Assembly (NCBI RefSeq): GCF_902499125.1
Contig: NZ_CABVPX010000006.1
Location: 235,761 to 299,760, forward strand
Direction of reading: 5' to 3'
Length of the DNA: 64,000 nucleotides
From: Burkholderia arboris
GTDB taxonomy: Bacteria; Pseudomonadota; Gammaproteobacteria; Burkholderiales; Burkholderiaceae
Shown: piece after piece, positions 53,412 through 61,132 of the stretch
How the letters are laid out: each line of letters starts with the position of its first letter
Numbering within the stretch: the first letter of the stretch is position 1
Position numbers and translations under genes: made by a program
The notes under the pieces: model-generated
Told to the model about the DNA's origin: nothing
The model's input: only the letters and a program-made list of their open reading frames with translations
The model's database searches: none

Positions 53412-53440
53412 ATTAGACCAGTCGTCTAGAAGCAAACCAA
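53412..53440 (-). promoter_or_regulatory. promoter of the DJ-1/Old Yellow Enzyme unit
   Basis: On the minus strand TTGGTT (-35, 53440-53435), 17-nt spacer, TCTAAT (-10, 53417-53412). The 15-bp box 53414-53428 overlaps the spacer and -10, so a bound repressor would block RNA polymerase. Confidence 0.55.
53414..53428. promoter_or_regulatory. NemR-like TetR-family operator 1
   Basis: TAGACCAGTCGTCTA, five-base arms TAGAC/GTCTA. NemR-type TetR repressors of Old Yellow Enzyme genes recognise TAGAC-centred dyads of this type; this copy overlaps the predicted promoter of the DJ-1 gene. Confidence 0.55.
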
Positions 53441-53559
53441 ATAAAACGACGGCGTCTCGCTGCCTGGACAGCATCGCAGCGCGAAATGGCATTTTCGCGT
53501 CTTGGCTGTCCGGGCCCGAATACGTCGTCGCATTCACGGGACGGATGATAGCGTCGAAT

Positions 53560-53574
53560 TAGACCGGTCGTCTA
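53560..53574. promoter_or_regulatory. NemR-like TetR-family operator 2
   Basis: TAGACCGGTCGTCTA, differing from operator 1 at one position in the spacer. It lies 146 nt from operator 1, upstream of the same genes, suggesting repression by looping or a second promoter. Confidence 0.55.
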
Positions 53575-53841
53575 GGGCAACGGGCATTCGCCCCTGCCGG
53601 CGTCATGGCCTTTTCGTCGACCCGCGCGGAACGCGGGACACCCCCCGGCAACATCCGCGGCCGATTCCGCCGCGCTCCCGCGCCGGCTGGCCGTGCAGCG
53701 GGCCGTCGGTGTCGCGTGCCTCGATGGCGGGCGCCTGTGCGTCCCGACAGGCGCGGTTCGCACGCTCCCGTCCGGCAGATGACGGGGACCGTCCGCCCGG
53801 AGTGTTGCATCGCCCGGTGACGGCCCCGTCCGTGTCGCGGA

Positions 53842-54591
53842 TCAGAGCAACCCCATTCCGCCCGACGCGATGATTTCTGCGCCGACGATGAACGCCGATT
53901 CCGCCGCGCTCAGGTGCAGCACCGTCGACGCGATTTCTTCCGGCGTGCCGAAGCGGCCGACCGGGACGAGGCCCTTGATCTTGTCCGCCGTCTCGTCGAG
54001 CGTCGCCGCATCGAGCCCGAGCTTGCCGTACAGCGGCGTCTGCACCGGCCCCGGGCTGACGACGTTCACGCGCACGCCGTGCGGCAGCAGTTCCGTCGAC
54101 AGCGTCTTCGCGAACGAATTGACCGCCGCCTTGCTCGCCGCATACACCGACGAGCCGGGCATCCCGATGTGCGCGTTGATCGAGCCGTTGATCACGATCG
54201 ACGCGCCGCGGTTCAGCAGCGGCACGAGCGACTGGATCTGAAAATACGCGCCCTTCACGTTGGTGTTGAACACGAGGTCCCACATGGCCTCGTCGCTGTC
54301 GGCGAACGGCGCGAGTTTCGCGACGCCCGCGTTGATGAACACGGCGTCGAGCCGTGCGCCGGCCGTCGCGATCGCGTCCGCCAGCGCGCGGGCCGACGCA
54401 ACGCTGCCGGCGTCGTTGCGAATCGCCAGCGCACCTTCGCCGAGCGTTTGCCGGGCGGCTTCCAGCGTCTCGATGTCGCGTCCGGTGATGATGACCCGTG
54501 CACCTTCAGCCGCGAATGCCCGGGCGGCTGCCAGGCCGATGCCGCTGTTGCCGCCCGTGACGAGGACCGTTTTTCCTTCGAAGCGTTGCAT
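53842..54591 (-). CDS. short-chain dehydrogenase/reductase downstream of LysR gene
   Basis: 249 residues. Rossmann motif TGGNSGIG at 12-19, INAGVAK around 85 where most SDRs have NNAG, ingsinah region with catalytic Ser in INGSINA, and YAASK as SSVYAASKAA. C-terminus VGAEIIASGGMGLL resembles the 'TGxxxxVDGG' end in modified form. NAD(P)-dependent oxidoreductase. Ribosome-binding site CAGGAG before ATG 54591. It reads from the promoter region holding the ACATGTTCGA dyad, immediately downstream of the LysR gene on the same strand. Confidence 0.88.
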   Translation of the reverse strand: MQRFEGKTVLVTGGNSGIGLAAARAFAAEGARVIITGRDIETLEAARQTLGEGALAIRNDAGSVASARALADAIATAGARLDAVFINAGVAKLAPFADSDEAMWDLVFNTNVKGAYFQIQSLVPLLNRGASIVINGSINAHIGMPGSSVYAASKAAVNSFAKTLSTELLPHGVRVNVVSPGPVQTPLYGKLGLDAATLDETADKIKGLVPVGRFGTPEEIASTVLHLSAAESAFIVGAEIIASGGMGLL

Positions 54592-54674
54592 GATGTTCTC
54601 CTGTGAACCGGTGAGTTGACCGTGAACACAGGATGCGCGCGGCGCCCGGCCGTGCCGTACGACGGCCGCGACGG

Positions 54675-54699
54675 ACATGTTCGAAAACATCGAACATGT
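54675..54699. promoter_or_regulatory. perfect dyad ACATGTTCGA-N5-TCGAACATGT
   Basis: Ten-base perfect arms with AAACA spacer, total 25 bp, located 84 nt upstream of the SDR start and 15 nt beyond the LysR stop codon. No T-tract follows on either strand, so it is a binding site rather than a terminator. Confidence 0.65.
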
Positions 54700-54713
54700 T
54701 TGGGCGCGCCGAG

Positions 54714-55631
54714 TCAGCCGGTCACGTCGATCCCGTCCAGCAGCCGCTGCGCGAGTCTCGGCTCGTGCAGTTGCTCGAGCCACCATTGCAGCGCACGGCC
54801 GTCGCGGTCACCGTGCCACGCGACATACAGCAGGTTCGGCTCGCGTGGATCGGCCGTCTGCTTCTCGACCAGATCACCGCGCGCGAGCAACGACGTCACG
54901 CGCCGGCGCGGCACCCAGCCGACGCCGAGTGCGTCGCGCTGCGCGAGGATCTTCGCGCGCATCGACGGCACCGCGAGCACGGGCTGCCCGCCGAGCAGCC
55001 CGTACGCACGGCCGGCCGCCCGCCGCGACGAATCGGCGACGACGACTACGCGATGCGCGCCGATCGCGTCGCGCGTCAGCACGCCGCTCGCGGATGCCAG
55101 CGGATGGCGCGGCGACACCGCGAACACCCACTCCATCGCGCCGAGCTCGAACCACTTGAAGCCCGGAATCGCCGGCGGCTCGTTGGTCGCGCCGACGACC
55201 AGATCCGCGCGGCCGTCGCGCAGCGCTTCCCAGGTGCCGCCGAGCACCTCGTGCGTGAAACGCAGCGACACGCCCGAATCGAGCGCGTCGAATGCGCGGA
55301 CGACCGGCAGCAGCGTATCGAACTCCAGAACCTCGTCGCTGACGATCCACAGCCGGTCCTCCCAGCCGCTCGCGACCTGCCGCACACGCTGCGTGAGCCG
55401 CGCGACGTCCAGCGCCAATCGCACCGCCTCGTCGGCCAGCACGTGCCCGGCCGGCGTGAGCTGCAACCGGTAGCCGCGCCGGTCGAACAGGAGCGCGTCG
55501 AACCGCGTCTCGAGCTGGCGCGCCGCGTGCGACACCGTCGACGGCGCCTTGCCGAGCCGCGCGGCCGCACGCGACAGGCTGCCGGTGGCACGGATCGCAT
55601 CGAGCAGCGCCAGTTCGTCTTCGGACAGCAT
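54714..55631 (-). CDS. LysR-family transcriptional regulator
   Basis: 305 residues. HTH at about 4-62 (EDELALLDAIRATGSLSRAAARLGKAPSTVSHAARQLETRFDALLFDRR read over three helices) and a regulatory domain (DRLWIVSDEVLEFDTLLPVVRAFD, GRADLVVGATNEPPAIPGF, SPRHPLASA, ALGVGWVPRRRV). Unusually starts at MLSED with little leader, so the start is secure. Located upstream of the SDR gene, which could be a target. It is divergent from the MocR gene at 55840 with 208 nt between starts. Confidence 0.9.
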   Translation of the reverse strand: MLSEDELALLDAIRATGSLSRAAARLGKAPSTVSHAARQLETRFDALLFDRRGYRLQLTPAGHVLADEAVRLALDVARLTQRVRQVASGWEDRLWIVSDEVLEFDTLLPVVRAFDALDSGVSLRFTHEVLGGTWEALRDGRADLVVGATNEPPAIPGFKWFELGAMEWVFAVSPRHPLASASGVLTRDAIGAHRVVVVADSSRRAAGRAYGLLGGQPVLAVPSMRAKILAQRDALGVGWVPRRRVTSLLARGDLVEKQTADPREPNLLYVAWHGDRDGRALQWWLEQLHEPRLAQRLLDGIDVTG

Positions 55632-55839
55632 GAGGTCGCTCCGGGGTGAGGTTGTCGTGGATCGTAAGGCAGCCGCGGGCTGCGGTCCAATCGGCCGGCG
55701 GCGGCTGGCGCCCGTCGCGGGAATGGGCGGCCCGGCCGGCATCGCGCCAAGCCGCTCGCCACCCCGAACCGCCGCTGGCGCAGCCGACTTCCGGTATGCT
55801 GATCGGCACAAAATCACCCCGATCGAGGTAACCACTGTG

Positions 55840-57324
55840 ATGGACATCGCGATCCGCATCGAAGGCCGTCACGACCTGACCGGGCAAATCTTCCGGCAAC
55901 TGCGCACCGCGATCGTCGACGGGCGTCTCGCGGGCGGCGCGCGGCTGCCGTCGACGCGCGACCTCGCGAAACAGCTCGGCGTGTCGCGCAAGACGACGCT
56001 CGATGCGTTCGAGCGCCTGGTCGCCGAGGGCTACCTGAATACGCGCGCGGGCGACGGCACGTTCGTCGCCGATGGCCTCGCGCGCGTGCCGCACGCCGCG
56101 GCCACATCGGCACCGTCGATCGTCGAGGACACGCCGCGCGTCAGCGCGGTCGACGCACGCGCGCTGTGGAACGACCTCCCCGACGCGCTCGCGATGCCCA
56201 CGCCGCAGGATTCGCCGGGCTTCGACTTCCGCGGCGGCGTGACCGACAAGACGCTGTTCCCGTTCGATGCGTGGCGGCGCTGCCTGCATCACGCGCTGCG
56301 CCAGCAGGCGCGCGGCCCCGGCCAGTACCACGACCCGGCCGGCGATCCGCAGTTGCGCGGCGCGATCGCGCGCTACGTCGCGTTCAGCCGCGCGGTTGGG
56401 TGCAGCTGGGACGACGTGCTCGTCACGCAAGGCGCACAACAGGCGCTCGACCTGCTCGCGCGTGTCGTCGTGCGCCCCGGCGACGTCGTCGCGGTCGAGG
56501 ATCCCGGCTATCCGCCCGCGCGCGCCGCGTTCGCGTCGCTCGGCGCGACGGTGATCGGCGTGCCGGTCGATGCGCACGGCCTCGTCACCGAACGGCTGCC
56601 CGACGAAGCGCGGCTCGTCTACGTGACGCCGTCGCACCAGTTCCCGCTCGGCATGCCGATGACGCTCGATCGCCGCGTCGCGCTGCTCGAATGGGCGCAG
56701 CGGCGCCGCGCGGTGATCATCGAGGACGACTACGACGGCGAATTCCGTTTCGAAGGCCGGCCGGTCGAATCGCTGAAGAGCCTCGACCGCACCGGCCTCG
56801 TCGCGTACGTCGGCACGTTCTCGAAGACGATCTTTCCCGAACTGCGGATCGGTTACGCGATTCCGCCGCGCGCGCTGCGCGGCGCGCTGGCCAAGGCGAA
56901 GCAGATCGTCGACTGGCACACCTGCACGCTGACGCAGGCGGCGCTTGCGCGCTTCATGCTCGAAGGCGATTTCGCCCGGCACCTGAAGCGCGTGCAGAAG
57001 CACTACGACGCGCGCCGCAAGATGCTGATCGCGCACCTGCGGGGCGAACTCGCGCCGTGGTTCGACACGATCGTGCCGACGGCCGGCATCCACCTCGCCG
57101 CGCACCTGAAACCGGGGATCGACGAAGCGGCGCTGGTCCGCGCAGCGCGTGCGCAGGACATCGGCCTGTACGGGATCTCGACGTTCCATGTCGGCGTGCC
57201 GGTCCGCGCGGGGCTGCTGTTCGGCTATGGCGGCATCGACGCGCTGCGCATCGACACGGCACTCGCGAAGCTGGCCGGGCTGCTCGGTTCGGGCATCGCC
57301 GGCGAGCCGTCACTGGTTACCTGA
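55840..57324 (+). CDS. MocR-type (GntR HTH + aminotransferase) regulator
   Basis: 494 residues. N-terminal GntR winged helix (about 10-80: HDLTGQIFRQLRTAIVDGRLAGGARLPSTRDLAKQLGVSRKTTLDAFERLVAEGYL quoted as one run in parts) joined to a class I aminotransferase-like domain (about 120-485) with QGAQQALDLLARVVVRPGDVVAVEDPGYPPAR, DDYDGEFRF, and the PLP Lys in GTFSKTIFPELRIGY. Members (MocR/PdxR/GabR) bind PLP and regulate amino-acid, PLP or efflux genes. It is followed by an AhpD-like gene and a secreted cupin on the same strand, the likely targets or partners. Confidence 0.92.
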   Translation: MDIAIRIEGRHDLTGQIFRQLRTAIVDGRLAGGARLPSTRDLAKQLGVSRKTTLDAFERLVAEGYLNTRAGDGTFVADGLARVPHAAATSAPSIVEDTPRVSAVDARALWNDLPDALAMPTPQDSPGFDFRGGVTDKTLFPFDAWRRCLHHALRQQARGPGQYHDPAGDPQLRGAIARYVAFSRAVGCSWDDVLVTQGAQQALDLLARVVVRPGDVVAVEDPGYPPARAAFASLGATVIGVPVDAHGLVTERLPDEARLVYVTPSHQFPLGMPMTLDRRVALLEWAQRRRAVIIEDDYDGEFRFEGRPVESLKSLDRTGLVAYVGTFSKTIFPELRIGYAIPPRALRGALAKAKQIVDWHTCTLTQAALARFMLEGDFARHLKRVQKHYDARRKMLIAHLRGELAPWFDTIVPTAGIHLAAHLKPGIDEAALVRAARAQDIGLYGISTFHVGVPVRAGLLFGYGGIDALRIDTALAKLAGLLGSGIAGEPSLVT

Positions 57325-57338
57325 ATTTCCGCGAAATT
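57324..57338. promoter_or_regulatory. dyad AATTTC-CGC-GAAATT
   Basis: Perfect six-base arms around CGC, starting at the last base of the mocR stop codon and lying 84 nt upstream of the AhpD-like gene. Probable regulator site for the AhpD-like/cupin genes; a MocR autoregulatory role is possible. Confidence 0.4.
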
Positions 57339-57421
57339 GGCTATTCAAGCAGGCCAGCCCGAGTCTTAAAGTGGGTCCTGTCGCGCCACCCGGGCGCTAC
57401 CCAACCGAACAAGGACCTGCC

Positions 57422-57859
57422 ATGCAACCGCGCCTGAACTTTTATGCCGCCAGCCCGAATGCAATCAAGGTAATGCGCAACGCCGAGGAATTCCTCGCGA
57501 AGAGCTCGATCGAGAAGCCGCTCGCCGAACTCGTCCGCCTGCGCGCGTCGCAGATCAACGGCTGCGCGTTCTGTGTCGACATGCATACGACCGACGCGCG
57601 CAAGGGCGGCGAAACCGACCGCCGTCTTGCAACCGTCGTCACCTGGCGCGAAACGCCGTTCTTCACCGAGCGCGAACGCGCGGCGCTGGAATGGACCGAG
57701 GCGCTGACGCTGGTGGCCAGCAACCACGTGCCGGACGCCATCTGGGAAGCCGTGAAGCCGCACTTCACCGACGAGGAGCTGTTCGACCTGTCGATGCTGA
57801 TCGCAACGATCAACTCGTGGAACCGCTTCGCGATCGCGTTCCGCAAGATGCCCGAGTAA
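57422..57859 (+). CDS. carboxymuconolactone decarboxylase (AhpD-like) family protein
   Basis: 145 residues. Alpha-helical AhpD/CMD fold with redox motif Cys48-Ala-Phe-Cys51...His55 in NGCAFCVDMHTTDARKGGE, as in peroxidase-related AhpD-like proteins rather than true carboxymuconolactone decarboxylases. Probable alkylhydroperoxidase or thiol-dependent peroxidase acting in the cytoplasm. ATG 57422. The next gene (secreted cupin) starts 10 nt after this stop with a strong ribosome-binding site AAGGAGG, so both are in one transcript. Confidence 0.9.
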   Translation: MQPRLNFYAASPNAIKVMRNAEEFLAKSSIEKPLAELVRLRASQINGCAFCVDMHTTDARKGGETDRRLATVVTWRETPFFTERERAALEWTEALTLVASNHVPDAIWEAVKPHFTDEELFDLSMLIATINSWNRFAIAFRKMPE

Positions 57860-57869
57860 GGAGGCGACG

Positions 57870-58289
57870 ATGATCCGCTCCCCGCTCCATCGCGTCGTTT
57901 CGTGCGCCGCGCTCGTGCTCGGCGCGGCGCTGCCGGCCGCCGCCCAGGCGCACGACGCAGGCGACAACGTGCATGCCGTCATGCAGCAGGCCGTGCCCGA
58001 AGCGCCCGGCAAGCTCGTCGTCGTCGCGACCGTCGACTATGCACCCGGTCAGGCGTCCGACGCGCACAAGCACCTCGGCTCGGTATTTGCCGTCGTGTCG
58101 AAAGGCGAAGTGCTGTCGCAGGTGAACGGCGGTCCGTTGCACCGCTACCGCGCCGGCGAAGGCTGGTACGAGGCGCCCGGCTCGCGCCACCAGGTGTCGC
58201 GCAACGCGAGCGCGACCGAGCCCGCGCAGCTCGTCGTGTTCGGGCTGACCGGCGAGCACGCGCCGCTAACGTCGCCGATCGATCAGTAA
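57870..58289 (+). CDS. secreted cupin
   Basis: 139 residues. Signal peptide of about 27 residues (MIRSPLHRVVSCAALVLGAALPAAAQA, cleavage AQA-HD). Mature cupin with His pair in DAHKHLGSVFAVVSKGEVLSQVNGGPLHRYRAGEGWYEAPGSRHQVSRNAS, matching a single-domain periplasmic cupin whose metal ligands are the two His and a Glu in the barrel. Possibly oxidoreductase or ligand-binding; no specific enzyme assigned. Strong Shine-Dalgarno AAGGAGG before ATG. Co-transcribed with the AhpD-like gene upstream. Confidence 0.85.
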   Translation: MIRSPLHRVVSCAALVLGAALPAAAQAHDAGDNVHAVMQQAVPEAPGKLVVVATVDYAPGQASDAHKHLGSVFAVVSKGEVLSQVNGGPLHRYRAGEGWYEAPGSRHQVSRNASATEPAQLVVFGLTGEHAPLTSPIDQ

Positions 58290-58298
58290 TCCCGTTCC

Positions 58299-58328
58299 GG
58301 GGCGCGTGTGACACCTCGTGCGCGCCCC
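58299..58328 (+). terminator. GC hairpin after the cupin gene
   Basis: Arms GGGGCGCG (58299-58306) and CGCGCCCC (58321-58328), loop 14 nt, ten bases past the cupin stop. No T-tract, so it may be a rho-dependent site or mRNA-stabilising structure. Confidence 0.4.
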
Positions 58329-58524
58329 GCTCCGCCACCGGCTTCCCCGCCGGTTCGTCACCGTTTCCCGTTAACTGCTCCCTACACGACACCGGCCGCG
58401 CACGGCCCGCGGCCACGTCGCACCGCGCTCGCCCGCGCGCCGCTTCGACGCCCGTCCGATCCCGGTCAAGCGCGGCGAAAACCCTTCCTTGAAATTAACT
58501 AACTCATCAATTAGCGTCGATTTC

Positions 58525-59226
58525 ATGAGCGCGAAATCGACAGACCCCAAGCCGCGCGGGCGCCGCCCGTCGGTGGACGATTTCGACCTGCGCGGCCACA
58601 TGCTCGACGTCGCGATCCAGTTGTTCGCCGAGCGCGGCATCGCCGCGACGACGGTCGCGCAGATCGCCGCCGCCGCCGGCGTCACGTCGGCGATGGTCCA
58701 CTACTACTTCACGAACCGCGAGCAACTGCTCGACGCGATCGTCGAGGAGCGGCTCGCGCAAGTCATCGCGTTCGTCTGGCGGCCGACCGAACCGCGGATC
58801 GAGAACGATCCGTTCGCGCTCGTCGCCGAACTCGTCGACCGCTTCTTCGACGTCACGCACCGCATGCCCTGGCTGCCGTCGATCTGGCTGCGCGAGATCG
58901 TCCACGAAGGCGGGCTGCTGCGCGAGCGGATGGTGCGGCGCATTCCGCTCGAACACATCGGACGCTTCGCCGAACGCATCCGCGCCGCGCAGCAGGCCGG
59001 CACATTGAACCCCGCGCTCGAACCGGCGTTCCTGTTCCACTCGATCATCGCGCTCGTGATGCTCCCTCTGGCCACCGCGAAACTGTGGCAAAGCGCGCGC
59101 GGCCTGCCGCCGATCGACCGCGACGCGCTGCACCGGCATGTCCGCGCGCTGCTCGGCTCGGGCGTGCAGCCGCCCGCCGCCGCGCCGCGTACGCCGCAGG
59201 CCCCGTCGCCTCGGAGGCCGTCGTGA
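58525..59226 (+). CDS. TetR-family repressor of the ABC efflux operon
   Basis: 233 residues. N-terminal HTH (about 20-66: DDFDLRGHMLDVAIQLFAERGIAATTVAQIAAAAGVTSAMVHYYFTNREQL read over helices 1-3) and a variable C-terminal ligand domain. ATG 58525 is used; an in-frame TTG at 58489 would extend through an AT-rich stretch that looks like promoter. First gene of a five-gene operon; its stop overlaps the GTG of the next gene. Likely represses the operon and is released by the exported compound. The C-terminal tail is Pro/Ala-rich. Confidence 0.88.
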   Translation: MSAKSTDPKPRGRRPSVDDFDLRGHMLDVAIQLFAERGIAATTVAQIAAAAGVTSAMVHYYFTNREQLLDAIVEERLAQVIAFVWRPTEPRIENDPFALVAELVDRFFDVTHRMPWLPSIWLREIVHEGGLLRERMVRRIPLEHIGRFAERIRAAQQAGTLNPALEPAFLFHSIIALVMLPLATAKLWQSARGLPPIDRDALHRHVRALLGSGVQPPAAAPRTPQAPSPRRPS

Positions 59227-60188
59227 ACGCGGCCCACGTGCTACCGCTCGCGCTGACCGCCGCCGTCGCGCTGCTGGCCGGTTGCGGACGCTCGACGGAC
59301 AACGGCGCGACCTACCAGGGCTATGTCGAAGGCGAATTCGTGTACCTGTCGTCGTCACAGTCGGGCACGCTGACGCAGTTGCCGGTCGAACGCGGCCAGG
59401 CCATCGCCGCCGGCGCGCCCGCATTCTCGCTCGAAGCCGCCAGCGAAACGGCCGCGCTGCTGCAGGCGCAGCATCAGCTTGCGGCTGCCCGCGCGCAGCT
59501 GGCGGACCTGCAGACCGGCAAGCGTCCGCCGGAAATCGCGGTCACTCAGGCACAGCTCGCGCAAGCCAGCGCGCAAGCGGCACGGGCCGCCGCGCAACTC
59601 ACGCGCGACGAACACCAGTACGCGGCCGGCGGCCTGTCGAAGCAGCAGCTCGACGATTCGCGCACGTCCGCGCAGACGACGGCCGCGCAGATGCGCGAAC
59701 TGCAGAAACAGGTCGACGTCGCGCGCCTGCCGGGCCGTGCGCAACAGGTCGCGGCACAGGCCGCGCAGGTCGACGCCGCGCAGGCGGCGGTGGCCGAAGC
59801 GCAATGGAAGCTCGACCAGAAGCGTGTCGCCGCACCGGCCGCCGGGCGCGTGTACGACACGCTGTACCGGGTCGGCGAATGGGTGCAGGCCGGCAATCCG
59901 GTCGTGCAGATGCTGCCGCCGCAGAACCTGAAGGTGCGCTTCTTCGTGCCGGAAGCCGCCATCGCCTCGCTCGCGCCGGGGCACACGGTCGCGATCCATT
60001 GCGACGGCTGTGCGGCCGACGTGCCCGCGCGCATCACCTACGTGTCGAGCGAGGCCGAATACACGCCGCCCGTGATCTACAGCAACGAGAGCCGGACCAA
60101 GCTCGTGTTCATGATCGAGGCGCGCCCCGCCGTCGCTGACGCACCGAAACTGCATCCGGGCCAGCCCGTTGCCGTGAGCGTGCGATGA
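59223..60188 (+). CDS. HlyD-type adaptor lipoprotein
   Basis: 321 residues from GTG 59223 (four-base overlap with tetR). Signal peptide with lipobox LLAGC at about 17-21 (Cys21). Biotinyl-lipoyl halves (YVEGEFVYLSSSQSGTLTQLPVERGQAIAAGAPAFSLEA and KRVAAPAAGRVYDTLYRVGEWVQAGNPV), a long helical hairpin (AAARAQLADLQ...EHQYAAGGLSKQQLDDSR) between them, and a membrane-proximal barrel domain to the end. It links the ABC permease to the outer-membrane factor. Last residues overlap the ATP-binding gene start by four bases. Confidence 0.92.
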   Translation: MNAAHVLPLALTAAVALLAGCGRSTDNGATYQGYVEGEFVYLSSSQSGTLTQLPVERGQAIAAGAPAFSLEAASETAALLQAQHQLAAARAQLADLQTGKRPPEIAVTQAQLAQASAQAARAAAQLTRDEHQYAAGGLSKQQLDDSRTSAQTTAAQMRELQKQVDVARLPGRAQQVAAQAAQVDAAQAAVAEAQWKLDQKRVAAPAAGRVYDTLYRVGEWVQAGNPVVQMLPPQNLKVRFFVPEAAIASLAPGHTVAIHCDGCAADVPARITYVSSEAEYTPPVIYSNESRTKLVFMIEARPAVADAPKLHPGQPVAVSVR

Positions 60189-61132
60189 ACGCGCCGTCTG
60201 CCCCGTACGCGATCGACGTCGACCGGCTGAACAAGCGGTTCGGCGACAAGCACGTCGTGAAGGACGTGTCGCTGCGCGTCGCGCGCGGCGAGATTTTCGG
60301 CTTCCTCGGGCCGAACGGCAGCGGCAAGACGACGTCGATCCGGATGATGTGCGGTCTGCTCACGCCCGATTCGGGCAGCGGCACCTGCCTCGGCTACGAC
60401 ATCGTGCGCGACAGCGCGCAGATCAAGCGGCGCGTCGGCTACATGACGCAGCGCTTCTCGTACTGGGAAGACCTGTCGATTCGCGAGAACCTCGATTTCG
60501 TTGCGCGCGTGTACGGGATGCGCGACCGCAAGGCGGCCGTCGCGCGTGCGCTCGACGGGCTCGGCCTCGCGAGCCGCGCGGACCAGCTCACGGGCGCGCT
60601 GTCGGGCGGCTGGAAGCAGCGTCTCGCGCTGGCCGCGTGCATGCTGCACGAGCCCGAGCTGCTGCTGCTCGACGAGCCGACCGCCGGCGTCGATCCGGCC
60701 GCGCGCCGCGACTTCTGGGAGGAACTGCACCGGCTCGCCGCGCAGGGCATCTCGGTGCTCGTCAGCACGCACTACATGGACGAAGCCGAGCGCTGCCACA
60801 AGCTCGCGTATATCGCGTACGGCGAACTGCTCGCGCAGGGCACAGCGGCGGAGATCGTCGCGTCGCAGCACCTGTCGACGCGCGCGATCACCGGCGAGCG
60901 CCTGGCCGAACTGTCCGCGCGGCTGCGCACGATGCCGGGCATCGACCAGACGGTCGTGTTCGGTTCGGCGCTGCACGTGAGCGGCCGCGATCGCGCGCGG
61001 CTCGACGCGACGCTCGAACAGGTTGCGCGCGATACCGCTCTGCACGTCGCGCCGATCGACACCGGGCTCGAGGATGTGTTCATCTACATGATGGGCCGCG
61101 CGTCCGCGCCGCCCGGCGGGGTGTCGTCATGA
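60185..61132 (+). CDS. ABC transporter ATP-binding subunit
   Basis: 315 residues. Walker A GPNGSGKTT at 42-50, Q-loop in VGYMTQRFSYWEDL, signature LSGGWKQRLALA (with Gly-Gly-Trp rather than the usual Gly-Gln), Walker B LLLLDEPTAGVDP, H-loop STHYMDEAERC. A single NBD, so it acts as a homodimer. C-terminal extension (about 230-315) is a regulatory/dimerisation domain. Energises the ABC-2 permease that follows (4-base overlap). Sequence style is that of YbhF/drug-exporter ATPases. Confidence 0.93.
   Translation: MNAPSAPYAIDVDRLNKRFGDKHVVKDVSLRVARGEIFGFLGPNGSGKTTSIRMMCGLLTPDSGSGTCLGYDIVRDSAQIKRRVGYMTQRFSYWEDLSIRENLDFVARVYGMRDRKAAVARALDGLGLASRADQLTGALSGGWKQRLALAACMLHEPELLLLDEPTAGVDPAARRDFWEELHRLAAQGISVLVSTHYMDEAERCHKLAYIAYGELLAQGTAAEIVASQHLSTRAITGERLAELSARLRTMPGIDQTVVFGSALHVSGRDRARLDATLEQVARDTALHVAPIDTGLEDVFIYMMGRASAPPGGVSS

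Larger units (their letters stand above)
53274..53841. other. 568-bp intergenic region without a gene
   Basis: No convincing protein frame; the longest frames have neither a family match nor a ribosome-binding site. It holds two TAGAC-N5-GTCTA boxes (53414-53428 and 53560-53574) and the presumed promoter of the DJ-1 gene. No TetR gene is present between or beside them. The rest shows nothing I can interpret. Confidence 0.6.

Noticed and set aside
53502..53873. Possible gene in the region between the NemR-like boxes and the SDR
   Set aside because: The frame is Arg/Pro/Ser-rich, with no ribosome-binding site or family match, and overlaps the 3' end of the SDR gene; I see no remnant of a TetR helix-turn-helix.
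58491..58524. AT-rich GAAAT...ATTTC arms before tetR as TetR operator
   Set aside because: The symmetry is loose (five-base arms 24 nt apart) and could be just a promoter; not listed as a site.
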